64,000 nucleotides of DNA, taken from positions 1,116,001 through 1,180,000 of the forward strand of contig NZ_BMJC01000002.1 of NCBI RefSeq assembly GCF_014642875.1, read 5' to 3'. Of this stretch, positions 18,838 to 27,354 are shown piece after piece. Under the pieces are notes generated by a model. It worked only from the letters and a program-made list of their open reading frames with translations. It ran no database searches and was not told the origin of the DNA. The number at the start of each line of letters is the position of its first letter. The stretch's first letter is position 1. The position numbers and the translations under genes are program-made. The stretch comes from Puia dinghuensis (GTDB lineage: Bacteria; Bacteroidota; Bacteroidia; Chitinophagales; Chitinophagaceae).

Positions 18838-20073
18838 ATGGATCAACCCGATCTCATACCGAATCTATACCGGCGGGAGTATAGCAAGATGGTGTCCCTC
18901 CTCTGCACCCGATTTGGCATCGACCAGATGGATGCGGCGGAGGACATCGTCAGTGAGACCTTTCTCTCCGCCGCTGAGACGTGGGGAATGAAAGGGGTGC
19001 CGGATAATCCCGTGGCCTGGCTGTATAAAGTGGCTAAAAACAATGCGCTCAACGGACTAAAGCACGACCATGTGTTCCGGCAGCGGGTGAAGGGAGTGTT
19101 GCTGCAACGCGGCGCGAACGAAGTCGAGCCGGAGCTGGACCTTTCGCCGGAAAGCATCACCGACAGTCAATTGCGGATGCTCTTTGCCGTTTGCCACCCC
19201 GCTATCCCGGTGGAGGCGCAAGTATCGCTGGCTCTCCGGGTCCTCTGCGGATTTACCATCGATGAGATAGCACAGGCGTTGCTGACAACAAAGACCAACA
19301 TCAACAAACGACTCTACCGGGCAAAGGAAAAACTGCGGGCGGAGGGAGTACGGCTCGACCTGCCGGCCGGCGCCGCGCTGGACGCGCGGCTGGATGCAGT
19401 GCTGCTCACCCTTTACCTGCTTTTCAATGAGGGGTATTATTCTGCAAGTCCTTCTACCGTCCTCAGGAAGGACCTTTGCGTGGAAGCCATGCGGCTGGTT
19501 TACTTATTGACGGAGAACCGGGATATTCTGCGGGCCGATGTGTACTCGCTGCTGGCGCTGATGTGTTTCCAGGCTTCGCGTTTCGATGCGCGGATGAATG
19601 ATGCCGGCGATCTCATCCTCTACGATCAGCAGGACAACAGCCGCTGGGACCAGGAGCTGATCAACCGGGGCAACTATTTCTTTGTCCAGGCCTGTGACAA
19701 GGGGTTGTTGTCCCGTTATCATTTTGAAGCAGCCATCGCCTGGTGGCATACCCAGACAAAGGACAGCGAGGAAAAATGGCCGACTATCCTTATGCTCTAC
19801 AACCGTCTGCTCGTCCTCGAATACTCGCCCATTGCCGCACTGAACAGGGCCTATGTTTTCGCCCGCGTATATGGCAACGAAAAAGCCATCCCGGAAGCAG
19901 AAAAGCTGGCACTAACGGGCAATCTCTTTTATCATAGCCTGCTTGGTGAGCTGTACACCGGCGTGGATGCGGCGAAAGCGATGCTGCATTTTGAGACGGC
20001 GCTGGGTCTGGCGGGCACGGATGCCGAGAAGGCGGTGATAGTAGAAAAACTATCATTACTTTCGGGAAGTTAA
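18838..20073 (+). CDS. ECF42-type RNA polymerase sigma factor with long C-terminal extension
   Basis: This 411-residue protein starts at ATG 18838, with an alternative TTG one codon earlier. Residues ~10-75 hold sigma region 2 (AEDIVSETFLSAAETW), and ~110-165 hold region 4 with its helix-turn-helix (TIDEIAQALLTTKTNINKRL). The ~240-residue rest is the TPR-like extension (DUF6596) typical of ECF42, including LLFNEGYY. The group lacks a classical anti-sigma factor, and control is thought to pass through the extension. Coupling to a DGPF gene matches the group's usual layout. Confidence 0.9.
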   Translation: MDQPDLIPNLYRREYSKMVSLLCTRFGIDQMDAAEDIVSETFLSAAETWGMKGVPDNPVAWLYKVAKNNALNGLKHDHVFRQRVKGVLLQRGANEVEPELDLSPESITDSQLRMLFAVCHPAIPVEAQVSLALRVLCGFTIDEIAQALLTTKTNINKRLYRAKEKLRAEGVRLDLPAGAALDARLDAVLLTLYLLFNEGYYSASPSTVLRKDLCVEAMRLVYLLTENRDILRADVYSLLALMCFQASRFDARMNDAGDLILYDQQDNSRWDQELINRGNYFFVQACDKGLLSRYHFEAAIAWWHTQTKDSEEKWPTILMLYNRLLVLEYSPIAALNRAYVFARVYGNEKAIPEAEKLALTGNLFYHSLLGELYTGVDAAKAMLHFETALGLAGTDAEKAVIVEKLSLLSGS

Positions 20074-20076
20074 TCT

Positions 20077-20661
20077 ATGGATACTTCTCAACGCCATTAT
20101 CAGCAATTCGAGACCGTCTTTGCCGATCTATACCCGCCGCTGTGCCACTATGCGCTCACGTTTGTAAAAGACCCGGAGCTGTGCGAAGACATCGTACAGG
20201 AGGTGTTCGCCCGGGTCTGGGAGCGGCGTAAGGACCTTCTCCACACCGATGGTATCCGGTATTATCTCTTCACCGCCGTCCGAAACAATTGCATCAGTCA
20301 TCTCCGCCGCGAAAAAAGTTCGGGTACCGTGGCGTTTACCGAAAAGGATGCCGAATCCGGGGACTATCCGGTGGTCCCGCCAAAGGAGGGGCAGGACAAG
20401 CTGGATGATGAGCAGCTGCTGGTCGAGGCGATCAACGAACTGCCGGTTAAATGCCGGGAGGTCTTTGTGCTGAGCAGGCTCGGCAATATGAAGTACAAGG
20501 AAATTGCTGAAACGCTGGGAATCTCCATAAAAACAGTTGAGAATCAACTCAGTAAGGCCTTGCGATCGATGCGGGAATTTCTAAAGAAAAAAGGGATTGA
20601 AACCATGAGCCGCGAAAAGCGGCTCGACCGAAGGTCAGACATTAGCCATTTGGGCGAATAG
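20077..20661 (+). CDS. FecI-like ECF sigma factor
   Basis: This 194-residue protein has region 2 (EDIVQEVFARVWERR, about residues 35-50) and region 4 (MKYKEIAETLGISIKTVENQL, about 138-158), the layout of the Bacteroidota FecI-like sigma family. It starts 3 bases after the ECF42 gene and precedes a FecR/TonB-receptor/DUF4249 set, so it most likely transcribes that uptake locus on a signal passed through FecR. A perfect 13-bp inverted repeat overlaps its stop codon. Confidence 0.92.
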   Translation: MDTSQRHYQQFETVFADLYPPLCHYALTFVKDPELCEDIVQEVFARVWERRKDLLHTDGIRYYLFTAVRNNCISHLRREKSSGTVAFTEKDAESGDYPVVPPKEGQDKLDDEQLLVEAINELPVKCREVFVLSRLGNMKYKEIAETLGISIKTVENQLSKALRSMREFLKKKGIETMSREKRLDRRSDISHLGE

Positions 20662-20689
20662 GGCTAGTTTGACGGATAGCCCTATTCGC
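20654..20689 (+). promoter_or_regulatory. Perfect 13-bp inverted repeat between sigma factor and FecR genes
   Basis: GCGAATAGGGCTA (20654-20666) and its exact complement (20677-20689) flank a 10-base loop. The left arm contains the sigma factor's stop codon. No T-run follows, so it is not a normal terminator. It may set the sigma-to-FecR ratio through mRNA stability or partial attenuation. Confidence 0.6.
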
Positions 20690-20738
20690 GCACAAATCTC
20701 GTTGAGGCCGTAGGGGTAAAAACAATTTTAACGTTTTA

Positions 20739-21803
20739 ATGATAGCTGACACCACATGTATGAAGAACACTGATGAACATATCGAAAGCCTCATCCTGAA
20801 ACAGATTCGACAGGAGGCTTCTGCGGCCGAGCAGGCCGAACTGCAGTCCTGGCTGGACGCCGACCCGGCCAACCAGGCAGAATACGAGGCCCTGGCTAAC
20901 CTTTGGGAAGCCAGCCTGCCCGTCCTGCAGCCCCATACCTTCGACAGGAGTGTCGCCTGGGACAAGATGAGAGCCCGGATCAGGCCGGTGGAGGAACCGG
21001 CAGTGGTTGCTGGTGCGCCGAAGCAGGAGTCCGCGGTTCCCGGCGAAACGAGGCCGGTGAGACCTTTCAACGCCCGGCGGTGGATGGCTGCCGCCGCAGT
21101 TCTATTGCTGCTGGCCGGCGCCGGATGGTGGTATTATCGGGCCAGCAGCGGCGGGGTGCGGACGGAATCCATTGTTGCGCGGGACGGAAACCGCCGGATC
21201 GATCTGCCTGACGGGTCTGTGGCCTTTCTCCGGAAAGGAGGGGCGCTCACCTACCCGGCAAGGTTCTCCGGCCATCAGCGGCTGGTCGAACTCGAAGGTG
21301 AAGCCTATTTCGAGGTAGGGCATGATGCAGCCAGTCCTTTCGTGGTAAGAACAGACCGGTCGGTGGTGGAAGAGCTGGGCACGAGCTTTGTCGTCAGGCA
21401 GGCCGGGCCGGTAGACGAAGTATCCGTTATCACGGGCATGGTGAAATGCACCGAAAGGGCCGAATCCGCCCGCAGCATCGTCCTGGCAGCGGGGGAGAAA
21501 GCGATGCTCACCGAAAACGGATTTATCAAAAACAGCCAGTCGGATGCGAATATCCTGTCCTGGAAGACGAACATATTGGAATTCAATGGGACCCCGCTTG
21601 ACCAGGTGGTGGCCGATGTCCAGGACCTGTACGGGATACACATTGCCCTGTCGCCGGACCTTCGGCCCCGGGCCGGCGAGATCCGCATCACCGCCCGGTT
21701 TGCCCATACCGAGCAGGCAAAAGAAGTACTCGAAGAGATCAAATTAATGTCGGGCCTTGCCATTAAGCAGGAAAAAGATACCTTGGTCTTTTTTCGCAAA
21801 TGA
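20739..21803 (+). CDS. FecR-family anti-sigma/sigma-regulator
   Basis: This protein has 354 residues, or 347 if translation begins at ATG 20760. An N-terminal cytosolic helical domain (about 1-90) binds the sigma factor. One membrane span (WMAAAAVLLLLAGAGWWYY, about 115-133) is followed by a periplasmic FecR domain (RRIDLPDGSVAFLRKGG, LEGEAYFEV) and a C-terminal DUF4974-type domain that resembles an STN domain (FNGTPLDQVVADVQDLYGI). It transmits substrate binding at the receptor to the sigma factor. Its stop codon overlaps the next ORF's ATG (ATGA). Confidence 0.92.
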   Translation: MIADTTCMKNTDEHIESLILKQIRQEASAAEQAELQSWLDADPANQAEYEALANLWEASLPVLQPHTFDRSVAWDKMRARIRPVEEPAVVAGAPKQESAVPGETRPVRPFNARRWMAAAAVLLLLAGAGWWYYRASSGGVRTESIVARDGNRRIDLPDGSVAFLRKGGALTYPARFSGHQRLVELEGEAYFEVGHDAASPFVVRTDRSVVEELGTSFVVRQAGPVDEVSVITGMVKCTERAESARSIVLAAGEKAMLTENGFIKNSQSDANILSWKTNILEFNGTPLDQVVADVQDLYGIHIALSPDLRPRAGEIRITARFAHTEQAKEVLEEIKLMSGLAIKQEKDTLVFFRK

Positions 21804-24499
21804 GCCCCTTCCGGTTATACCTCGGACGGACCGGAGGTCCGTCGGCCGAAGGCCAGACATTAGCCTTTTGCGGGAAATGCGCTACTTTCGCGATAGTGCA
21901 TTTCCCGCATATATTCTTATGGCTTGCGATCTTCTCCCTTACCTGGATGCCCCTGGCTGCACAAAAAAAGGGCATCCTCTACCGCCCTTTCCATTCTCAT
22001 TTGCAAAAGGGAACTATCGGCGATTTTCTCACTGACATAAACACCCGCAGCGGCATCACCGTAGAATATGCCAGCGGGATATTTCCCCTGGACAAGGAGG
22101 TCACCGCCGGCAGCGAGATCGCCACCCTCGGCGCCTTGCTCCAGACCATCCTCGCGGGGCAACACGTTAAGGCCATTGAAAAGAATGACAAGATAATTCT
22201 CATCCCCTCTCCGGGTCCACTGCCCGAAGACGCCTTGCTGCCGCAATATTCTGTTTATGGCATCGTGGGGGAAGAAGGCAGCCGGGAACCGATGGCCGAT
22301 GCAGTTGTCTGGGAACCGGCCACCCGAAAAGGAACGGTATGTAATATCCATGGGTATTACAGCTTGTCGTTACCGGAGGGCAGGCACCGGCTGGAGATAA
22401 CCCACACCGGGTATAACCCGGTGATCATCGACATAGACCTGCATTGGGACCAGCGAACCGATGCAGCCATGACCCCAAGGGAGGACATCCCTGAGGTGAT
22501 CGTTTCAGGTAGAAAAGGCCCAAAGAGGAATGGGGGAGAGACGATCGTGCCGGGCCAATATGACCCCTTTACAAATTTTCTTGGGGAGAACGACGCTATC
22601 CGCAGCCTGTATATCCTGCCGGGAGTAACAAATGTCACCGACGCCTCCAGCGGGCTGCTTGTGAGAGGCGGCGAGCAGGACGAGAACCTCTTCCTGCTGG
22701 ACGGAAACCCCATCTTCAATCCCACCCATATGCTGGGCGCCTTATCCATTGTCGATAAGACTTCCCTAAAGGCCATCCAGTTCTATAAAAGCGACTTCCC
22801 CTCCCGGTTTGGCGGTGGGCTTTCTTCCGTCATAGATGTATACACCAAGGATGGGAATATGCAAAAATGGGGCGGAGAGACCAATGTCAACTTCCTTGCG
22901 GCATCGACGACGATCGAAGGGCCCTTGAAAAAAGACCGGACGGCGGTGATGGCCTCCTTCCGCCACAGCATGCCCAATTTTGTTTTAAACCTCTTTGAGA
23001 AGGATTTCTTTAGTAATTTTTATGACGCTCACTTCAAGGTGACCCATTTGCTCAACCGGAATAACAAACTCACCATGAACGTCTATTCCGGCGAAGACAA
23101 CCTGAACCTCCAGACCAGTGACCAGAACCTGAACAACCGTCAACGATGGGGCAACCGGATGGCCTCCATCGGTTGGACCCATGTACTCGGCTCCCAATCC
23201 TTCGTCACCACCTCCGTCAACGTGAGCCACTATTACAATCTTGCCGGATTCGTTTACACCATTTATAATGACTCCACCGGTTTGCCGGTGACGAACCACT
23301 CTTTCAACACCTATTCTTCCATCAGCCATTTCAATCTCCGCACCCAGTTTGAGGTGAATGTCACTAACGATGTCACGCTGAAATACGGTGGAGAAGCCGC
23401 TTTCGCGAAGATAAAGCCCTTCGAAAGCAAGGTGGATTCGACGATAGCGATAGACCCGTCCACCTTTCAGCGTAGTGTGCCCCTACCCTACCACGAATTC
23501 GACCTGTATGCCGAGAGCGAGATCCGGGCGGGTGCTCGTTTCCTGCTGCGCCCGGGTATACATTTTTCTTCCTTCCATTTCAGGGATTTCGCCTTCAATT
23601 CCTTTCAACCCCGGTTTTACATGACTTACCGGCTGAGCACCAGTCACCAGCTGTTCGCCGCCTATAACAGGATGACCCAATACCTTCACCTGGTGACCAA
23701 CCCTTCACTCGGCATCAACAGCGACCTGTGGGTACCGAGTACGCCATCCCTCCAACCCGAAGAAAGCCAGACTGTAGACCTGGGGTATTCCTATAAGAAA
23801 TCGGGGGAATATTCCCTTGGCGTGGATGTGTATTGGAAAGAAATGAAGAATGTAACCAACTATGCGGAGGGCAAGAGCTTTTTCATCAATACGGATTCCT
23901 TGTGGGAACAGAATATCGAGACGGGCAAAGGCCGCAGCTATGGGTTTGAGCTGATGGGGGAAAAGACCGGGCAAAAACTCAATATCCATCTCTCCTACGC
24001 CTTATCCTGGAACTGGCGGCAATTCGACCAGGTGAACCATGGCAGGGAATTTCCCTTTAAATACGACCGGCGGCATGTTATCAATCTCGCCACCACGTAT
24101 AAGGTGGACAAGAGCAAGGATATTTCCGCCTTGTGGATGTTTGCCACGGGTGACGTATATTCACTCCCCGAACGGATCTATCCGGACTATGATAATGCCC
24201 AACAGATCTTGCATCCCGGCGACCTGCTGCAGAATTACCGGTTCATCTATCATTTTTCGGGTGTCAACCAGTATCGTACCCCGCCCTATTCCCGGTTCGA
24301 TCTCTCGGTGAGCTATCATCCACCGCGGAAGCGCAGGTTCGGGTTCAACTGGACCGCCGGGGTATACAATGTGTTCGGCTCGCCCAGTCAATATAGCTAT
24401 GGCCTGGCGGGAACCCTGCACAGCAGAAGCATCATCATTGTTTCAAAAGAAAAATTGTTTAATATCACGCCATATATCTCGATGACCGTTGATTACTAA
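21800..24499 (+). CDS. STN-domain TonB-dependent outer-membrane receptor (FecA/transducer type)
   Basis: Order: signal peptide, STN domain (about residues 70-140, TIGDFLTDINTRSGI), carboxypeptidase-D-like domain (about 150-225), plug (about 255-370, VRGGEQDENLFLLDGNPI), then a 22-strand-type barrel ending YISMTVDY. The STN domain lets it signal to FecR. The annotated ATG overlaps the fecR stop, but it places 32 odd residues before the signal peptide. The GTG at 21896 begins the signal peptide directly (MHFPHIFLW...PLAAQ), and the intervening DNA holds two strong hairpins, so the later start is quite possible. The substrate is unknown. Confidence 0.9.
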   Translation: MSPFRLYLGRTGGPSAEGQTLAFCGKCATFAIVHFPHIFLWLAIFSLTWMPLAAQKKGILYRPFHSHLQKGTIGDFLTDINTRSGITVEYASGIFPLDKEVTAGSEIATLGALLQTILAGQHVKAIEKNDKIILIPSPGPLPEDALLPQYSVYGIVGEEGSREPMADAVVWEPATRKGTVCNIHGYYSLSLPEGRHRLEITHTGYNPVIIDIDLHWDQRTDAAMTPREDIPEVIVSGRKGPKRNGGETIVPGQYDPFTNFLGENDAIRSLYILPGVTNVTDASSGLLVRGGEQDENLFLLDGNPIFNPTHMLGALSIVDKTSLKAIQFYKSDFPSRFGGGLSSVIDVYTKDGNMQKWGGETNVNFLAASTTIEGPLKKDRTAVMASFRHSMPNFVLNLFEKDFFSNFYDAHFKVTHLLNRNNKLTMNVYSGEDNLNLQTSDQNLNNRQRWGNRMASIGWTHVLGSQSFVTTSVNVSHYYNLAGFVYTIYNDSTGLPVTNHSFNTYSSISHFNLRTQFEVNVTNDVTLKYGGEAAFAKIKPFESKVDSTIAIDPSTFQRSVPLPYHEFDLYAESEIRAGARFLLRPGIHFSSFHFRDFAFNSFQPRFYMTYRLSTSHQLFAAYNRMTQYLHLVTNPSLGINSDLWVPSTPSLQPEESQTVDLGYSYKKSGEYSLGVDVYWKEMKNVTNYAEGKSFFINTDSLWEQNIETGKGRSYGFELMGEKTGQKLNIHLSYALSWNWRQFDQVNHGREFPFKYDRRHVINLATTYKVDKSKDISALWMFATGDVYSLPERIYPDYDNAQQILHPGDLLQNYRFIYHFSGVNQYRTPPYSRFDLSVSYHPPRKRRFGFNWTAGVYNVFGSPSQYSYGLAGTLHSRSIIIVSKEKLFNITPYISMTVDY
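21825..21909 (+). promoter_or_regulatory. Two hairpins at the fecR-receptor junction
   Basis: Hairpin 1: GACGGACC/GGTCCGTC (21825-21832 and 21836-21843), loop GGA. Hairpin 2: TGCGGGAAATGC (21869-21880) and its exact 12-base complement (21898-21909), loop 17 bases. The right arm of the second covers the alternative GTG start at 21896. Paired structures this strong are unusual inside coding sequence and suggest an untranslated regulatory spacer. Confidence 0.5.
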
Positions 24500-25550
24500 T
24501 CCTGCCATAGCACGCTTTCTTCTTCCGGGTCTTGCGATGGCCTGTTGCCTGCTCACACCCGCCTGCAAGAAGAACCCCGAGCAGGTGGGTGGCGTGCAGA
24601 ACGAACTTGTCGTACTGGCCGAGATCACCGCCGACAACCCGCTGAAGATACCGGTGAGCAAAAGCATCCAGGTGGGCACCGGTGGCGTCATCACTTTCGA
24701 CAAGGTGACGACTGCCAAGGTAACGGTAACTCCCGACAACGGCGGCGCTTCCTGGATCTGCTGGCTCAACAATTCCACCGACTATTCCACGGACCCCGCG
24801 TCCATCTATACCAGCCAGCAAAAACCAAAACCCAATACCACCTATCATCTGAAAGTAGCGGACCCGCTCACCGGGACTGTCACCGCACAAACGACCATTC
24901 CGTCCCGTCCGCACCTCATCAGGATGGATACGAGCAGCGACAGCCGGAAGGGCCTGCCCGTGCTTAAGATGCGCGTCCTCTTAAAAGACCCACCCGATAC
25001 TACCAATCAATATGTCTTCGAAGCGTTGAAGGAACTCTTACGCCTCCAGCGAGTGTTCACCTGGCAGGGGAAGACCTACGATTACAGCACCCAGGCGGGG
25101 AAAAACCTTTACGAACAGGTGAAGAATGAGCCCGGTGTCCGGTTGCGCACTGATACCTTATCCACCAATAAATTTCTGCGGCTTTCGCTTTATACCGACG
25201 ACCGGAATGTGGACAATGCCCAGGTGAGCACCCTGGACAGCCCCTTTGCGCGCATCTTCCTGCCTGACAAGGTATTTAACGGTCAGGCCTATACGGAGAC
25301 CATCTATGTCGACCGCACCTATTTCCGCGCGGCCGGCGGACAGGGTCCCGGCAGGGTGCTGCTGATGGTAAAATCCGTCAGCCCCGAATTATACAACTAC
25401 CTGTTCTGGTATGAACAATACAAGGCGAATATAGCCACTCTTCCCCCCGACCAGCTCTATTCACCACCCGGGAATATCCAAAACGGCCTGGGCATCTTTG
25501 GCGGCAGCAGCAAACGCCAATGGACGTATTATTTTGACGATCTCAACTGA
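24489..25550 (+). CDS. DUF4249 outer-membrane lipoprotein
   Basis: This 353-residue protein uses a TTG start that overlaps the receptor by 11 bases and gives a normal lipoprotein signal peptide (Cys26 in LLTPAC). ATG 24537 would leave a very short signal. DUF4249 proteins regularly follow TonB-dependent receptors in Bacteroidota and are thought to be surface partners of the barrel, with unknown ligands. The body is beta-rich with a DITVTPDNGG-like early part and a C-terminal NIQNGLGIFGGSS segment typical of the family. Confidence 0.85.
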   Translation: MITNPAIARFLLPGLAMACCLLTPACKKNPEQVGGVQNELVVLAEITADNPLKIPVSKSIQVGTGGVITFDKVTTAKVTVTPDNGGASWICWLNNSTDYSTDPASIYTSQQKPKPNTTYHLKVADPLTGTVTAQTTIPSRPHLIRMDTSSDSRKGLPVLKMRVLLKDPPDTTNQYVFEALKELLRLQRVFTWQGKTYDYSTQAGKNLYEQVKNEPGVRLRTDTLSTNKFLRLSLYTDDRNVDNAQVSTLDSPFARIFLPDKVFNGQAYTETIYVDRTYFRAAGGQGPGRVLLMVKSVSPELYNYLFWYEQYKANIATLPPDQLYSPPGNIQNGLGIFGGSSKRQWTYYFDDLN

Positions 25551-25649
25551 GGGCCCGCCCCCGCCGGGAGAAGGGGAATTTTTTTCCTCCCGCCATAGGG
25601 GTGCCGGTGGCATCCTGCGTTTTACCTTAAAAAGAGCGAAGGCCGAAAT

Positions 25650-26501
25650 ATGCTAACCATACGGGAAACACCCAGGGTCCCTCCGGAACATCCGTTGGGA
25701 AGGAGGGACCTTTTTACTTATCCGGGACCAGGCAGAGTTAAGATCAGCGCCGTCATCATCACCTATAACGAGGCCAGGAATATCAGGCGAACCCTCTCCC
25801 GCCTTTACTGGTGTGACGAGATCGTCATCCTGGACAGCTTTAGTACGGACGATACGGTGGACATCTGCCGGGAATTCGGATGCCGGGTCTATTTCAAGCA
25901 TTTCGAAGGGTATGGCGCGCAGAAAAGACATGCCGTGACGCTGGCTAAAAATGACTGGGTCCTTTGCCTGGATGCCGACGAAGTGCTTTCCGAGGCGCTT
26001 ATCGTGGAGATCGATCAGGAATTCCAACGGGGGCCCGCTTTTTCCGGCTATCAATTTCCGATGAATCTGGTCTTTCTGGGCCGGGAATTCCGCTACGGGA
26101 AGGAAAGCCGCCGATATTTTCTCCGGCTTTTCCGCAAGACCAGGGGGAGGTTTAATGAGGCGAAAGTGCATGAGCGCATCGAGCTGCGGGGTGACACGGG
26201 CAAAATGAAAAACGCCCTGCAACATTTCAGCTATGACAATCTCGGCCACTGGATTGCCAAAATGGACCGGTATTCTACCCTGGGCGCGGAAGAAGCCGTA
26301 AAAAGAGGTAAGTGTAAATCCGTATTTGCCCTGTTTTTGTCCGTACCCTATTATTTTTTGCGTTACTACTTTATGGAAAGAAATTTCCTCAATGGCCTGG
26401 AGGGTTTTTACTGGGCCGTGTTATGTTCTTATTATCATTTTATAAAATATGCAAAGATCAGAGAATTACATGCGCGGCCTCCGCGTTTTACTATATCATA
26501 G
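25650..26501 (+). CDS. Family 2 glycosyltransferase (WaaE/KdtX-like)
   Basis: This 283-residue protein has the GT-A start SAVIITYNEARN (about residues 32-43), the DSFSTDDTV turn, and the metal/nucleotide motif DADE (about 110-113), as in LPS-core glucosyl- or heptosyl-transferases of the WaaE/KdtX type. It has hydrophobic C-terminal segments (FALFLSVPYYFLRYYF). The first ~28 codons carry a terminator-like hairpin (25676-25715) and precede the conserved part, so the true start may be later, for example a TTG near 25694. It overlaps the deacetylase gene by 53 bases. Confidence 0.88.
   Translation: MLTIRETPRVPPEHPLGRRDLFTYPGPGRVKISAVIITYNEARNIRRTLSRLYWCDEIVILDSFSTDDTVDICREFGCRVYFKHFEGYGAQKRHAVTLAKNDWVLCLDADEVLSEALIVEIDQEFQRGPAFSGYQFPMNLVFLGREFRYGKESRRYFLRLFRKTRGRFNEAKVHERIELRGDTGKMKNALQHFSYDNLGHWIAKMDRYSTLGAEEAVKRGKCKSVFALFLSVPYYFLRYYFMERNFLNGLEGFYWAVLCSYYHFIKYAKIRELHARPPRFTIS
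25676..25715 (+). terminator. Terminator-like hairpin inside the 5' end of the glycosyltransferase ORF
   Basis: GGTCCCTCC (25676-25684) and GGAGGGACC (25702-25710) are exact complements with a 17-base loop, followed by five T. It may terminate the preceding receptor/DUF4249 operon, or act as an attenuator for the glycosyltransferase operon. Confidence 0.65.
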
Positions 26502-27222
26502 CATCTCGGCCGACGGGCAAAGAGATCGCCTTACCGTCAGCCGCCGGCAATTGGAGCAGCAGTTTGAATATCTCCGGCGTAAAGGATATACGGCCATTCT
26601 GCTCAGCGATCTCATTGCCTACTGCGATGGGAAAAAACCGCTTCCACCCAACCCGGTGCTCATCACCTTCGATGACGGGTTGCTGAATAATGTCCGCATC
26701 GCCTATCCCCTGGCGAAGAAATATGGCATCAAGATCAATCTCTTTGTCGTCCCGGTTTTCATGAAACAGGGAAGATATCGGGAAGAGCCCTGTCTTCAGC
26801 CGGAAGATATCGAGGGACTCGATCCGGCGTTGGTGGAGATAGGACTGCATTCCTACGCCCATTCCAATTATACCGACCTCGTGCCTGCCGAGATAGCAGC
26901 CGATCTCGAGCGTTGCCTGTACAGCCTGCAGCAGATGGGCATTCCTTATCAACCCTGTCTTGCCTATCCTTTTGGCGCCTGGCCCAGGCGCAAGGACGAA
27001 GCACAGGATGGGTTCTTCAAACTCCTGGAGCAAAAAGGCATCCGTCTCGCCTTCCGCATCGGCAACCGCATCAATCCCCTCCCCTTCCGACAGAAATTCC
27101 TGATCCAGCGATTGGATATCCGGGGAAATGAATCTTTCCTCCGGTTTCGCATGAGCGTGGCATTTGGGAAGAAGCTGTTTGGGATGCAGGGGCTGGCCGC
27201 TCGCATGAAGGGCCTGGCGTAA
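26449..27222 (+). CDS. Polysaccharide deacetylase (carbohydrate esterase 4 fold)
   Basis: This 257-residue protein carries NodB-domain motif 1 TFDDG (73-77) and motif 2 HSYAH (134-138), which supply the catalytic Asp and the metal ligands, plus a later YPFGAW segment. It has no signal peptide, so it probably acts on a cytosolic or inner-membrane glycan intermediate. It overlaps the glycosyltransferase (53 bases, or 32 if ATG 26470 is used), implying one surface-glycan pathway. The sugar substrate is not readable. Confidence 0.9.
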   Translation: MQRSENYMRGLRVLLYHSISADGQRDRLTVSRRQLEQQFEYLRRKGYTAILLSDLIAYCDGKKPLPPNPVLITFDDGLLNNVRIAYPLAKKYGIKINLFVVPVFMKQGRYREEPCLQPEDIEGLDPALVEIGLHSYAHSNYTDLVPAEIAADLERCLYSLQQMGIPYQPCLAYPFGAWPRRKDEAQDGFFKLLEQKGIRLAFRIGNRINPLPFRQKFLIQRLDIRGNESFLRFRMSVAFGKKLFGMQGLAARMKGLA

Positions 27223-27261
27223 AAACGCATGGCAGCTGAGCCGGAGGCCTGGTTCCAAAAC

Positions 27262-27290
27262 AAAAAGCCCCCGGCGATCGAGCCAGAGGC
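27262..27290 (-). terminator. Intrinsic terminator of the susCD-tlpA operon
   Basis: On the minus strand GCCTCTGGC and GCCGGGGGC pair over nine positions (two G-U) with loop TCGATC, followed by TTTTTG. It lies about 65 bases beyond the stop of the thioredoxin gene. Confidence 0.85.
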
Positions 27291-27354
27291 CTTTGCATAC
27301 AGCCGCGGGGGCGTAGGCGCTCGAAGGAGAACCATAGAGGCTTCGGCCAAAGAC

